Source: Bacteroidales bacterium
Lineage (GTDB): Bacteria > Bacteroidota > Bacteroidia > Bacteroidales > UBA932
Direction of reading: 5' to 3'
NCBI GenBank assembly: GCA_017395045.1
Contig: JAFPWG010000029.1
Coordinates: 62,001-126,000 of the forward strand
DNA: 64,000 nucleotides
Every line of letters begins with the position of its first letter. Positions within the stretch are counted from its first letter, which is position 1. The notes under the pieces were generated by a model. It saw nothing but the letters and a program-made list of their open reading frames with translations. It did not search any database and was not told where the DNA came from. Shown piece by piece: positions 32,840 to 42,240 of this stretch. The translations under genes and the position numbers were made by a program.

Positions 32840-34930
32840 TCACTTCTTTTTGTGCCACCAGTCCCATTCGAACGATTCGCACCAACGCAGGTACGCTTCC
32901 TGGTCGAACGGTGTCCCGGCTTCGGAAGCCGTAATCACTTCATCGAAAAACTTCTCCCAACGAGCTTTGTAGTAGGTACTTAGCATGCCGGCGAAGGACC
33001 GGGAGGCATAGTCCGTGAGACCGGAGCCGAACACGCCCCACGTGGACAGGATGCAGCGCGCGTTCTCCTCGTAGTAATCCTTCTCTTCCGGGGTGGCACC
33101 CCAGGCGCGGGCATCGGCGACCCACTTGTCCAGGGAGAAGCAGGCCTGTCCGGAGACAGCCTCTTCCATCTTGTCGACCAGCGCCAGGAACTCCTGCGCC
33201 GACGCCTTCATATCCGCAAGATTCCCCTGATCATACGCCGCCATGAAGTCTTCATACACATAGGCCGACTTGTTGGCCAGCACCTGCCTCTGCAGGTTGG
33301 CCAGGTCGAATCCATAGGCCTGGCCGGACCCGCCGGCCGCCCGGAGCAGTTCCAGGGCTCGCTCCAACACAGCATCTTCGTACCGGGGATGGAGCCAGGT
33401 CATGTTCTTACCCAGCGACGGCCGCTCGTGGACCGTGCAGCTGAACCCCGTGGGGACCGTCTTGCCATAGACCTCCTTTACCAGCAGGGACCACGCTTCC
33501 CGCGCCTTTTCATCCACCTTGCCGGTGCGGCTGTCGGCCAGGAGCGTCGCATAGGACTCCGGATCAGAAGGATAGTCCCAGGCCTTTCCCAGCACGTATT
33601 CGAATACGTAGGGGTTGCAATCCAGCGCCTCCAGCGTGCAACCGATGCCTTTCGGCGCCGGTTCGCTTTCGGCGAAAGCCTCGTTGATGCGCCTGTCCAC
33701 ATCGGGAATGTTCCCGGTAAGAACGGTATTGCCGCCGAAATTCCCCAGGTAGCACCAGATATAAGGCACCCCGAAGTAACTGTCCGTCCTGCGCCAGATT
33801 TCCCCGGACTCGCAGAAATAGTCCAGCAGGAGCTGCCTGTCGGCCGGATAGGAGGTGATGAAGGCCCTGATCTTTTCCGGCGTCCAGTCCCGGCTCTGAT
33901 ACCAGAACAGCCAGGTCATCTGAAGCCAAACCGCCTCCGGGTCCGCGGCCTCCAGGGATGCGTACACGCCGGATCCGGCCTCCGCCAGCCACTCGTCCTC
34001 CCAGCTCCGGGGCTGGATCTCATTGAAGAGGTCTATCCCGTAGACATGGTCCGTGCCGTAGATTTCGGTCTGCTTGTCGATGAACTTTTTCTGGATGACG
34101 GGGAACAGGCTGTCCGTAGGATTCAGGCAGTACGGCGTATATTCCGCCGGGAATCCCGCCCACGGTTCGATCTGCATCACGTCGGCATCCGGGTAAATGC
34201 CCAGCAGGGCCGGAGGGACATGCCCCGCGAACGCCGGGAGGACGGGCCTCATGTTCAAGGCGCGCTCCCGGGCGAGGATCTTCTTCTGCAGCTCCTGCTG
34301 TCCCTTCAGCCACGAATGGGGCAGCGGCCCCTGCCATCCGTCGATGTTGATCATCCTGTGCCAGGGCAGGTGCGCAGGACCGCTGAAGAATCCGCGGATC
34401 TCTTCGTCCTTCAGGCCCATCTCCCGCCAAACCTCGTACCAGACGGATTCCTGTCCGGTAATGGCCAGCGGCAGGTTCACTCCGTTCAGGGCCATCCAGT
34501 CGATGAGCCTTTCCCAGTCCGACCATTGCCACCAGGGCAGCGTATAGCCATAGGTGCAGTAGTTCAGGAAGAAACGGTTCGGGACTCTGGCCGATGACTC
34601 CACCGCCTCCTTGACCGGAGCCAGAGGGGCGTCCAGCCGGGCCTTTCCCGGGTCCATCCAGCCGATGCTTATGTTGCAATAATGCTTGAGGTAGTACCCC
34701 AGTCCGGTCGCCATGGAATTGGCGTTGTTCCCCGTAATGACGACTTTCCGGCCCTGGGACTCGATGCGGAAGACATCCGTTTCCGCCTCCGTTTTCCGGA
34801 ACTCCAGGAACCGGACTCCGGGCCCTTCCAGCACCCTTCCGGCAAGCGCCCGGGCTTCTTTAACATCCGTGTCCACGGCACATCCGGCCAGCAAAACCGC
34901 GGCAAGGATCAGGGAAAGACTTCTCTTCAT
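32840..34930 (-). CDS. GH89 alpha-N-acetylglucosaminidase lipoprotein
   Basis: The 696-residue product (start MKRSLSL, lipobox LLAGC with Cys17) has the GH89 layout: N-domain with GNNANSMATGLGYYLKHYC, barrel start LNYCTYGYTLPWWQWSDWER, then the two catalytic glutamates in DLFNEIQP (Glu304) and CTLEALDCNP (Glu434), spaced as in human NAGLU (316 and 446). A C-terminal helical domain follows. It hydrolyses terminal alpha-linked GlcNAc, as found on gastric mucin O-glycans, heparan fragments and some microbial polymers. A TTG two codons upstream is a less likely start. It begins 6 bases after the GH127 stop. Confidence 0.94.
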   Translation of the reverse strand: MKRSLSLILAAVLLAGCAVDTDVKEARALAGRVLEGPGVRFLEFRKTEAETDVFRIESQGRKVVITGNNANSMATGLGYYLKHYCNISIGWMDPGKARLDAPLAPVKEAVESSARVPNRFFLNYCTYGYTLPWWQWSDWERLIDWMALNGVNLPLAITGQESVWYEVWREMGLKDEEIRGFFSGPAHLPWHRMINIDGWQGPLPHSWLKGQQELQKKILARERALNMRPVLPAFAGHVPPALLGIYPDADVMQIEPWAGFPAEYTPYCLNPTDSLFPVIQKKFIDKQTEIYGTDHVYGIDLFNEIQPRSWEDEWLAEAGSGVYASLEAADPEAVWLQMTWLFWYQSRDWTPEKIRAFITSYPADRQLLLDYFCESGEIWRRTDSYFGVPYIWCYLGNFGGNTVLTGNIPDVDRRINEAFAESEPAPKGIGCTLEALDCNPYVFEYVLGKAWDYPSDPESYATLLADSRTGKVDEKAREAWSLLVKEVYGKTVPTGFSCTVHERPSLGKNMTWLHPRYEDAVLERALELLRAAGGSGQAYGFDLANLQRQVLANKSAYVYEDFMAAYDQGNLADMKASAQEFLALVDKMEEAVSGQACFSLDKWVADARAWGATPEEKDYYEENARCILSTWGVFGSGLTDYASRSFAGMLSTYYKARWEKFFDEVITASEAGTPFDQEAYLRWCESFEWDWWHKKK

Positions 34931-34936
34931 AAACAA

Positions 34937-36772
34937 TCAATTATAGTCGATCCAAACCTTCATGCGACCGGCCTCCCGGTTGTCCCAGGCATAATAGGGC
35001 ACGAACGTGATTCCGTTGGAGCCCTTGATGGTGGTCACCCCGCCCAGCAGGTCCTGCTGCCAGGTTTCGGTAAAGTCGGTGTCTCCGGTCAGTCCGGCCG
35101 AATCGTATACGTCCGCATTGTCCGTCTCTTCCATGCAATAGACCAGTGGCCCGCGGCAAACGGCGCGCTTGCCCTCGTCGGCTTTCACATTCGGGTCGGC
35201 GGCCACCATGCGGACCGGCATGTCCATGCGGAGCAGGATCTCGTCGCCGGCTTTCCAGCCCTGTCCGGCCTGGACATAGCCATCCACCACCGGAGCCTCC
35301 ACCGGCTTCCCGTTCACTTCCATGGTCCAGGACTCACACCAGTCCGGAATACGGAGTAGGATCGCCGCCTTGGCGCCGTCCACGACGGTCATTTTCACGG
35401 TACCCTCCCAAGGATAGGCCGTTTCCTGTTTCAGGGTCAGTTTCTTCCCATCGACCTCGAAGCTGGCGGAACTGCCGATATAGAGGTTGGTGTACACGGT
35501 ATTCCCCCGGACGCCGTAGATGTAACCGCCGATGGAAGGCAGGAAACGGCAGATATTGCTGGGACAGCAGGCGCAGCCGAACCAGGCGCGGCGGTGATGG
35601 TCCCCCTTGGATTCAAGCGGATTGACATAGAAGAAACGGTCGCCGGACAGGGAGACGCCGGCGAGCGCCGCATTGTAAAGGCTGCGCTCCATCACGTCGG
35701 CATACTTGGCATCGCCGGTCATCCGGTTCATCCGGGAATTCCACAGGACCATCCCGATGGAGGCGCAGGTCTCGCAATAGGCCTCCAGGTTGGGCAGGTC
35801 ATAGTCCTCGGTGACCCCCTCGTTGGCATAGGAAGAGCCGATGCCGCCGGTAACATACATATTGCGCAGCACCACGTCGTCCCACACCCGGTCCAGGGCA
35901 TCCATGTAACCCTTGTCTCCCGTAAAGGAGGCCACATCGGCCATCCCGCAGTAGAGGTACATGGCGCGTACGGCGTGGCCGACGATGTCGGTAATCTCCC
36001 GCACCGGAACATTGTCTTGATAATACAGGCGCGTACCGTCATCGACGGGCTCCAGGGGATCGCCATACACTCCGTAGCCATGTCCGCGCTGGTCCAGGAG
36101 CCAGTCGGCGAACTCCAGGTACTTTTTGTCGCCGGTTTCCCGGTACAGCTTCACCAGGGCCAGCTCGATTTCCTCGTGTCCGGGGACCCAGTGGCGCAGG
36201 CCCGGACCGATGACGGTCATGGCGTGGTCCACCATGCGCTGCGCCACATCCAGCAGCGTGCGCTTGCCCGTGGCATGGTAGTAGGCAATGGCGGCCTCGA
36301 TCATATGGCCCGTACAGTAGAGTTCGTGCTTGTCCATGTCGGTCCAGCGTTCGATCGGACAGGGCAGGGTGAAGAAGGTGTTGATATAACCGTCTTCCTG
36401 CTGGGCGCCGGCAATCTTGGAAATCCATTCATCGCATTTCGCCTCCAGCTCCGGGTCCGGATGCTGGATGAGCGAGTACGCCAGGCCTTCCAGCGCCTTG
36501 TATACGTCGGAATCGTCGAAGAAATAGCCCTCGTGCTCACCTTCGTGCGCCGCCGCTTTCTCGTAATTGCGCATGCGCCCCGTTTCCTTCTCGATCTGGT
36601 CTATGCAGATCGGGATGGTCGCCGTCTTGTGAAGGTCCAGGCGGGGACTCCAGAAGGAGTCTTCTATGATCACGTCCGAGAAATCGACCGGGCGGATGGC
36701 GGTCTCTTTGCTGCCGCAGGCGGCAAGCGCCAGCACCAGGGCAAGGAGGATGGGAATGTGGCAGTGTTTCAT
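34937..36772 (-). CDS. GH127 beta-L-arabinofuranosidase-like lipoprotein
   Basis: The 611-residue lipoprotein (LALAAC, Cys19) has an (alpha/alpha)6 barrel and C-terminal beta-sandwiches of the GH127 (formerly DUF1680) type. Metal/nucleophile residues of the family are present: Glu334 and Cys336 in AYCETCAS, and the cysteine pair in GCACCPSN (Cys402, Cys403). In HypBA1 the matching residues are Glu338, Cys340, Cys417 and Cys418, where a cysteine is the nucleophile beside Zn2+. It should remove terminal beta-L-arabinofuranose, although some GH127 members have other pentosidase specificities. It follows the CotH gene by one base. Confidence 0.92.
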   Translation of the reverse strand: MKHCHIPILLALVLALAACGSKETAIRPVDFSDVIIEDSFWSPRLDLHKTATIPICIDQIEKETGRMRNYEKAAAHEGEHEGYFFDDSDVYKALEGLAYSLIQHPDPELEAKCDEWISKIAGAQQEDGYINTFFTLPCPIERWTDMDKHELYCTGHMIEAAIAYYHATGKRTLLDVAQRMVDHAMTVIGPGLRHWVPGHEEIELALVKLYRETGDKKYLEFADWLLDQRGHGYGVYGDPLEPVDDGTRLYYQDNVPVREITDIVGHAVRAMYLYCGMADVASFTGDKGYMDALDRVWDDVVLRNMYVTGGIGSSYANEGVTEDYDLPNLEAYCETCASIGMVLWNSRMNRMTGDAKYADVMERSLYNAALAGVSLSGDRFFYVNPLESKGDHHRRAWFGCACCPSNICRFLPSIGGYIYGVRGNTVYTNLYIGSSASFEVDGKKLTLKQETAYPWEGTVKMTVVDGAKAAILLRIPDWCESWTMEVNGKPVEAPVVDGYVQAGQGWKAGDEILLRMDMPVRMVAADPNVKADEGKRAVCRGPLVYCMEETDNADVYDSAGLTGDTDFTETWQQDLLGGVTTIKGSNGITFVPYYAWDNREAGRMKVWIDYN

Positions 36773-36773
36773 A

Positions 36774-38144
36774 TCACAGGTTGTTTATGTTCGTGTCCAG
36801 CCAAAGGAAGCGTTGCTCGCAGTAGTCCTTGAGGAGTTGTACCTCCTCGTCGTAGGATTTGGGAAGCTCCTCTTCCGGCCAGGAATTGGGCCATACGTTG
36901 GTCCCGATCACCGGCCAGCGTTCAAAATTGCGGTCGAACGAGGCGCGGTGCTTCACCAGCAGGGTGTCGATATAGGCCGGCAGGGTGGCCAGCTGCGGCT
37001 TGACCTCGTTCCAGCGGGCCTTCACGGCGGCGCAGAACGCCGGGTCTTCGAAAAGCCGCAGGTACCAGCCGGTCTTCATCCGCCAGGGGGCGACCGTCTT
37101 CACCCACCAGCCCTCCGGCCCGTCTTCGGCGCCCGGGTCGGCATGCAGGTAGGAGCAGTTGCCCAGCGCCAGGTCAAAATCCCACACGTGGCAGAACGCG
37201 AGCTTGCCGCCACGGGTCTTGGTCAGGAAGGTACTCTTGCGCAGGACGTCCACGGTTTTGCAGAATTCCTGCACAATATAGTGATTTACAAAGGATTCTA
37301 CATCGATATAGTCCTCATATCCGCGCTTGCCCTCCTTGGAGAAGTCTCCGTCCCGCAGCGCCGTTTCCATATCCTCGAAATACTGGCGGCAATACTGGAC
37401 CTGGGCCTCCGTCGGAAGCTCCGGATCGCGGAACATCACCGGCTCGCGATAGACGGGCGTCCAGAATCCGGCCGGCTGGTCCATGTCGGACTCGATCTCG
37501 AAATAATAGTCTCCGGTAAGCGCTTCCCCGTCGTTGTCCTTGGGGCCGGCCGGCGTGATGTCAATCTTGTTATTGTTTACTTCCTTATGCTCGCTGAGCA
37601 TGTAGTTCCCCTTGTAATCCCCGTTCAGCCACAGTTCCACCGGAAGCATCGCGGGCGTCCAGGACAATCCGCAGATTTCGGAAATCCGCATCGCGACGAG
37701 GTTGCGCATCAGGGTTTTGTCAGGGTGGTTGGCGATCAGGTACCAGTCCCGGTCGGCATTGATACCCAGCAGGCTGGCCTTTTCGTCCAGTTTGATGCGG
37801 TACGATTTCTTCTCGCACGTCAGGGTGGAATGGCCCCTCCACCGGATATTCAGCGTCGCTTCCACCAGCGGTGTCTTGGAATAGAAGCCATCGGGGTCGT
37901 TGAGCAGCATCCGGCCGCGTACATAAAAAGAGGCCTTGTCCACGTCTTTTCCGTGCCGCGTCGGGCCCACGATTTCCTCCTCCGTGGTCAAGGAAATGTA
38001 CGGATACACCTTCTTCTGATACTCTTCCGGAGACAGGGGCTCCAAGGGGTCCTCTGGTTCGAGGATCACATCCCGTTGGCACGAAGGCAGCACTACCGCA
38101 AGCACGAGCAGGCACGACCGGAGAGAGCGGAGAAAGGTTTTCAT
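36774..38144 (-). CDS. CotH-family lipoprotein (atypical kinase fold)
   Basis: The 456-residue lipoprotein (LPSC, Cys22) matches the CotH family: NIRWRGHSTLTCEKKSYRIKL (the RGxS and KKSYRIKL signature, here with His), NADRDWYLIANHPDKTLMRN, and LNGDYKGNYMLSEHKEV. CotH proteins of spores phosphorylate other coat proteins, while the role of the many secreted bacterial versions in sugar-utilisation loci is open. A later FCHVWDFDLALGN segment supplies the acidic metal-binding-like motif. It lies between the fimbrillin-like genes and the GH127 gene. Confidence 0.9.
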   Translation of the reverse strand: MKTFLRSLRSCLLVLAVVLPSCQRDVILEPEDPLEPLSPEEYQKKVYPYISLTTEEEIVGPTRHGKDVDKASFYVRGRMLLNDPDGFYSKTPLVEATLNIRWRGHSTLTCEKKSYRIKLDEKASLLGINADRDWYLIANHPDKTLMRNLVAMRISEICGLSWTPAMLPVELWLNGDYKGNYMLSEHKEVNNNKIDITPAGPKDNDGEALTGDYYFEIESDMDQPAGFWTPVYREPVMFRDPELPTEAQVQYCRQYFEDMETALRDGDFSKEGKRGYEDYIDVESFVNHYIVQEFCKTVDVLRKSTFLTKTRGGKLAFCHVWDFDLALGNCSYLHADPGAEDGPEGWWVKTVAPWRMKTGWYLRLFEDPAFCAAVKARWNEVKPQLATLPAYIDTLLVKHRASFDRNFERWPVIGTNVWPNSWPEEELPKSYDEEVQLLKDYCEQRFLWLDTNINNL

Positions 38145-38162
38145 GGTTTTTGCTTTGGCAGA

Positions 38163-38186
38163 CGGCGCCCCGGTCAGGGGGCGCCG
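38163..38186. promoter_or_regulatory. G/C hairpin in the intercistronic gap before CotH
   Basis: A perfect 9-bp stem (38163-38171 with 38178-38186) with a 6-base loop lies in the 69-base gap, the longest in this part of the operon. No T-run follows on the minus strand, so it looks more like an mRNA-stabilising or processing hairpin than a terminator. Confidence 0.5.
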
Positions 38187-38213
38187 CCCGAAAAACGCCT
38201 GAAGGCGGAATGG

Positions 38214-39779
38214 TTACAGCGCCTCGAAGGTGAGCGTCACGTTGAAGATGTCACCGCGCTTGATGGTGCCGTCGGTCTGGATCTCGTTGCTCTGAGGCTT
38301 GTTGGACGCCTTGGCGCCCCAATCCCACTCCTCTGCCGTAACAGAGTAGCATTCAGCCTTGAAGCCCCACGGCGGAGTGTCATACGCACCCGTAAGGATC
38401 GGGATATCCACGACCAACTGGGCGATATCGCCGGTATGCTCAGGAAGTACCATGACACACCATTCGTCCTTCGCCGTCGCTTCGATGACCGGATTCTCGT
38501 CGAGCGGGTTCACCGTGCCGTCAAAGAAGAAGAACTGACGGGCGCCGCACTCCAGGAAGACACTCTTCGCCGCAGCGGGGATGTTCTTCAGGGTGACGCG
38601 GATGGTCGCACCCATGTTCTTGAAGGCCACGCTCTTCAGGTAGGCGGGGGAAGACGGTTCTCCGACGGTGCCGAAGAGGAAAGCGCCCGGATTGAAGTTC
38701 CACTGGTCATTGGTGTACTTCAGGGTCGTGCCTTCGAGGGAAACTCCCGTCGTAGGCGTGATGGCGTACTGTGCGCCTTCGGGGATATCACCCTCGAATT
38801 CGCCCACGGCCACATTGCCGCCGGAAACGGTCTTTTCAGTCAGGGTGGTACCGTCCCACAGGCCGATCTTCGTACCGGAAAGCCAGGTAAGGCCGCCTTC
38901 GATGGTGGCGCTCAGGCCGGAAGCCTCACCGCCTTCGAACACGATGTCCGGGAGGACGATAATCTCGCCACGATTGACGACACCGCCCGTAATCAGTTTA
39001 CCGACATGGTTGATGACGGGTTCATCCACAAGGTCGCCCTTGCCATACTCCTTGCCCCAGTCCACGTCCTGGAAGAACTTGACCTTGAAGGCCTTTCCAT
39101 CGGCCCAGTTGCCGGGCATGATGGGGGCGTAGATCACGATCTTGGAGTGGTCCTCCGGAAGCGGAACGAATCCCTGCTCCTGGGCGCCTTCGGTGAACTT
39201 GGGATACTCCTTGGTCAGGTCAGCCTTCTGGCCGCCGGTAAGGAACATCGCACCGCCGGGAGATTCCAGATAGGCATATTTGCAATCCTGGCGGACATTC
39301 TTGATGGTTACGAGCGCGTAAGCGCACAGGTGCTGGAACTTGAAGATGTTGCCTTCGCTTACGGGAGCATACAGATGCACGCAGGACTTGTAGTCACCCC
39401 ACCAACTTTCGTTATAGAAGGAGGTGTAAATACCGTCCTCGTACGTATCGTTCTCGCTGTAAGGATAGACGGCGAACTTGATTTCCTTGCCTTCCGGAAC
39501 GGTGCCGGTGAACTTGCCGGCGGTGGCGCCTTCGGCGGAATCCTCAAGCGTGAAGGGGACGAATTCGTCGCCGACCCAGACGCCGATCTGATCGCCTTTC
39601 TCCCAGACGAACTTTCCTATCTCGCTTCCGGTCGTAACCCTGGTGAGCGCACTCTCGAGCGCCGCATAAACGGTGACGACACGGTCTCCGGCAGGCTCCT
39701 GGGCGACATCTTGCTTATTGCAACCGGAAAGGGCAATGGCAGCGATGGCTGCAATCAGGGGAAATATATACTTTTTCAT
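38214..39779 (-). CDS. Fimbrillin-like lipoprotein with two related domains
   Basis: The 521-residue lipoprotein (ALSGC, Cys20) contains two copies of the Mfa-like pattern. First copy: TRVTTGSEIGKFVWEKGDQIGVW with FAVYPYSEND and a later YALVTIKNV strand (about 45-300). Second copy: LTWLSGTKIGLWDG with YAITPTTGV and IRVTLKNIPAAAKSVFLECG (about 315-515). The W..GD.IGVW and I.VTLKN motifs recur in Bacteroidetes fimbrillins and in PUL surface lipoproteins. It is probably a surface glycan-binding or structural protein. It resembles the next gene upstream. Confidence 0.8.
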   Translation of the reverse strand: MKKYIFPLIAAIAAIALSGCNKQDVAQEPAGDRVVTVYAALESALTRVTTGSEIGKFVWEKGDQIGVWVGDEFVPFTLEDSAEGATAGKFTGTVPEGKEIKFAVYPYSENDTYEDGIYTSFYNESWWGDYKSCVHLYAPVSEGNIFKFQHLCAYALVTIKNVRQDCKYAYLESPGGAMFLTGGQKADLTKEYPKFTEGAQEQGFVPLPEDHSKIVIYAPIMPGNWADGKAFKVKFFQDVDWGKEYGKGDLVDEPVINHVGKLITGGVVNRGEIIVLPDIVFEGGEASGLSATIEGGLTWLSGTKIGLWDGTTLTEKTVSGGNVAVGEFEGDIPEGAQYAITPTTGVSLEGTTLKYTNDQWNFNPGAFLFGTVGEPSSPAYLKSVAFKNMGATIRVTLKNIPAAAKSVFLECGARQFFFFDGTVNPLDENPVIEATAKDEWCVMVLPEHTGDIAQLVVDIPILTGAYDTPPWGFKAECYSVTAEEWDWGAKASNKPQSNEIQTDGTIKRGDIFNVTLTFEAL

Positions 39780-39787
39780 GGCTCAAA

Positions 39788-40756
39788 CTAATTTAAAGAA
39801 ATATTCCAGAAGCCATCAGGATCCTGTGTGGTGACAATGCCTTCTTCGATACCGTCGTTGACGCCGGAACCGGAGTCGTCCATCTCCTTCAGGTTAGGAT
39901 AAGTAATGGTCGGGAACACATAGTACTCTCCGGCCGACACGGTATAGCCCGTCGCCCCTTCTGCAGGGAGGAAGTATCCGGCGTGGTCGAAGATCTTGGT
40001 GCTCCACCAGTTGGGTTCGGAATAGACCGCGATGCGGAATTTAAGACCGTTCTTGCCCGACTTCTGGGCGTAGGTCCCGGGCTTGACGGCAATCAGGAGA
40101 TCCAGCTGCTCGATGGCTCCGGTGTGCTCGGGAATGGCATAGATCACGGATTCGTCCGTAGCATATTCAAGGGCGGGAGTCTCGCCGGAGAAGTCATACT
40201 TGACGCTGATGGCATAGCATCCACCGTCCGCCGTCTCGATGTACAGGCCGCCGGCGCTGGCCGGGACGTTCTTGAGGGTCACGCGGAAATAGGCGGTCGC
40301 GTGGTGGAACAGGAACGTGTATTTCCCATTCACCTCCGTGGCGCCCTTGGCGTACAGGTTGATGAACTTGGTGGGGAGTTCCCACTTGCTTATCTCCGCA
40401 CCCTGTACGGCCGTTGCGGTCGCGGCTTCATCCTCGTTGTAAGGGTAAACCGCATAGGAGTTCTCGTTAATGACCCCGCCTTCGGGGAGTTCACCCACGA
40501 ATTCGCCGTAGCCGAAACCGGCCCATTCGGGATCCAGGGTGAATTTGGTGAGTCCGGCACCGGTCCAGACGCCGATGGCGTCGTTCTCCTGCCAGGTGAA
40601 ACGGGCGGAGCTGTTGCTGGTTACCTTCGTGACCATCTGGGCGACATCCGCCGTAATGCGGACCGTGCGGCCTGCCGGCGTCTCTTTGTCAATCTTGTTG
40701 CAACCTGTGAAGATCAGTGCTGCAATTGCGAAAGATGCAATCAATATCCTTTTCAT
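39788..40756 (-). CDS. Fimbrillin-like lipoprotein, paralogue of the following gene
   Basis: The 322-residue lipoprotein (IFTGC, Cys19 with the ATG at complement 40754-40756; the GTG three codons earlier is less likely) has one domain with the same landmarks as its neighbour: VTKVTSNSSARFTWQENDAIGVW, YAVYPYNEDE, YFRVTLKNVPASAGGLYIE and YAIPEHTGAIEQLDLLI. The repeat of this fold three times in two adjacent genes suggests tandem duplication. Likely on the cell surface. Ligand unknown. Confidence 0.8.
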   Translation of the reverse strand: MKRILIASFAIAALIFTGCNKIDKETPAGRTVRITADVAQMVTKVTSNSSARFTWQENDAIGVWTGAGLTKFTLDPEWAGFGYGEFVGELPEGGVINENSYAVYPYNEDEAATATAVQGAEISKWELPTKFINLYAKGATEVNGKYTFLFHHATAYFRVTLKNVPASAGGLYIETADGGCYAISVKYDFSGETPALEYATDESVIYAIPEHTGAIEQLDLLIAVKPGTYAQKSGKNGLKFRIAVYSEPNWWSTKIFDHAGYFLPAEGATGYTVSAGEYYVFPTITYPNLKEMDDSGSGVNDGIEEGIVTTQDPDGFWNISLN

Positions 40757-40781
40757 AATATTCACTGTCTAAATGGTTGTA

Positions 40782-42197
40782 TTACTGCTCTTTCCAGAAA
40801 TCATCGCCGACGGAGATGACGTCGCCGTGGTCGATGTTGTCATCGTGCTTCTCGATCACGACGCCGAACTCGGACATGTCGATGGGGACATGGGCATCGT
40901 GGGCGGCCTTCGCCGCAGCCGTGAACTGGTCGGCGACGGCCTGGTCCCAATCGAGCATCTTCTTGGGAATGTAGGTCTTGTAACCGGCCGCAGGGTCATA
41001 ACCCATGCTGGAGAAGTACCAGGCCCAGGTGTTGGTGTCGTCACCGTCGATGATCTTGCCGATGAGGAGGCGCCAGTCGCTCCAGGTCTCCTTGTCGCCC
41101 TTGACGGCATTCTCGTCGAAGAGCTCGTAACGCACCTGGCCCCAGCCCTTTTCGAAACCGAGCCAGTGTCCTTCCTTCACGCCACCGACCTTCATCTGGG
41201 TCTTGTCGCCCTGGGCGGTACGCTCGGAGTTGAGGATGACGTCCAGGGTCGCAGGGACGATGTAGCCGAGATACGGGCATTCCGTGTCGCCCTCATAGGG
41301 ATCTTCCCCGGTGAAGGTACAGTTGCGGGCTGTACTGATCAGCGCTACCTCCAGCACCTTGGATGCCCAGATATGAGGCAGGGCACCATAGAAATCGGTA
41401 TCGTCGAAGTAGATCTCGGCGAGCACCGGGCTGGCCGCGAACCCGTCGCAAAGCGGGCCGGTCATCTTGGTGTGGGACAGGGCGATGTGCTTGAGCTTCG
41501 GGGTGTTCCACTCCTTCGGGAACAGGGTTCCGGCAAGCTTGGAGTTGTTGTTCTGCCGGATCCTCTCCACATTGGGAAGGTTCACCACCTCCGGGAAGGC
41601 CGTGAAGGGCGCCTCCTCCTTGATCTCGACGACGGTGATCTTGCCGTTGTCGTCATTGCCGAAGACCAGGCCCGGGAAAGCGGTGAGTTCGGCATCCTCG
41701 GCTGTCACCCAATCGGTGATGTTGGGCGTGTCTTCGCCGAACAGCTTGTCCTTGACGATGGCCTGCAGGAACTGGAGGTCGCCGTCGGCCACCTTGGATT
41801 CAGGGCTCGCCTGGACCACGAAAATGTCGTAGATGACGGCCGTACCCTGAAAGACGGCGAAGGAAGCGGAACGCTCCTTGGCCCCCTCTTCGGTGTTGGC
41901 GGAGACAGCGAACGTAAGGGTGGTCTTGCCCTTGCTTCCGCTCATGGGACTCACGGAAATCCACTTGTAATTCCCGTCCGCAGAGACTGTCCAGTCGGCA
42001 AAAGCCTCGATGTCAGTCGTAAGGGTGGTCGACCCGCCGGGGCCGACAGTGAGGTTGACGTCCTTCTTGTCCGGGACAATCACCTCTTCGGGTTTTTTCT
42101 CATCCTCCGGATCTTTCGGGTCGTCCTTCTTATGGCAGGACGCGACCGTGAGAAGCGCGAGGACTAAAACACCAAACCATTTGAGACTGAATTTCAT
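40782..42197 (-). CDS. BACON-domain lipoprotein with leucine-rich-repeat-like region
   Basis: The 471-residue lipoprotein (TVASC, Cys21) starts with a Lys/Asp/Glu/Pro linker, then a BACON domain (about 45-130: DVNLTVGPGGSTTLTTD, the DWTVSADGNYKWISVSP signature, and a closing FVVQAS). The next part (about 140-310) has LRR-like spacing (LPNVERIRQNNNSKLAG, TPKLKHIALSHTKMTG, SPVLAEIYFDDTDFYG). BACON domains are linked to glycan or mucin binding. Together with SusCD it probably forms part of the surface capture complex. Confidence 0.85.
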   Translation of the reverse strand: MKFSLKWFGVLVLALLTVASCHKKDDPKDPEDEKKPEEVIVPDKKDVNLTVGPGGSTTLTTDIEAFADWTVSADGNYKWISVSPMSGSKGKTTLTFAVSANTEEGAKERSASFAVFQGTAVIYDIFVVQASPESKVADGDLQFLQAIVKDKLFGEDTPNITDWVTAEDAELTAFPGLVFGNDDNGKITVVEIKEEAPFTAFPEVVNLPNVERIRQNNNSKLAGTLFPKEWNTPKLKHIALSHTKMTGPLCDGFAASPVLAEIYFDDTDFYGALPHIWASKVLEVALISTARNCTFTGEDPYEGDTECPYLGYIVPATLDVILNSERTAQGDKTQMKVGGVKEGHWLGFEKGWGQVRYELFDENAVKGDKETWSDWRLLIGKIIDGDDTNTWAWYFSSMGYDPAAGYKTYIPKKMLDWDQAVADQFTAAAKAAHDAHVPIDMSEFGVVIEKHDDNIDHGDVISVGDDFWKEQ

Positions 42198-42240
42198 AAG
42201 TTTGATTGTTTAAAAGTTAATGAATAGTGTTAGTGGTATA

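Noticed and set aside
36666-39791. 1041-codon frame opposite the GH127, CotH and fimbrillin-like genes
   Set aside because: It spans several real genes and their junctions. Composition is Arg/His/Gly/Val-rich with no recognisable fold.
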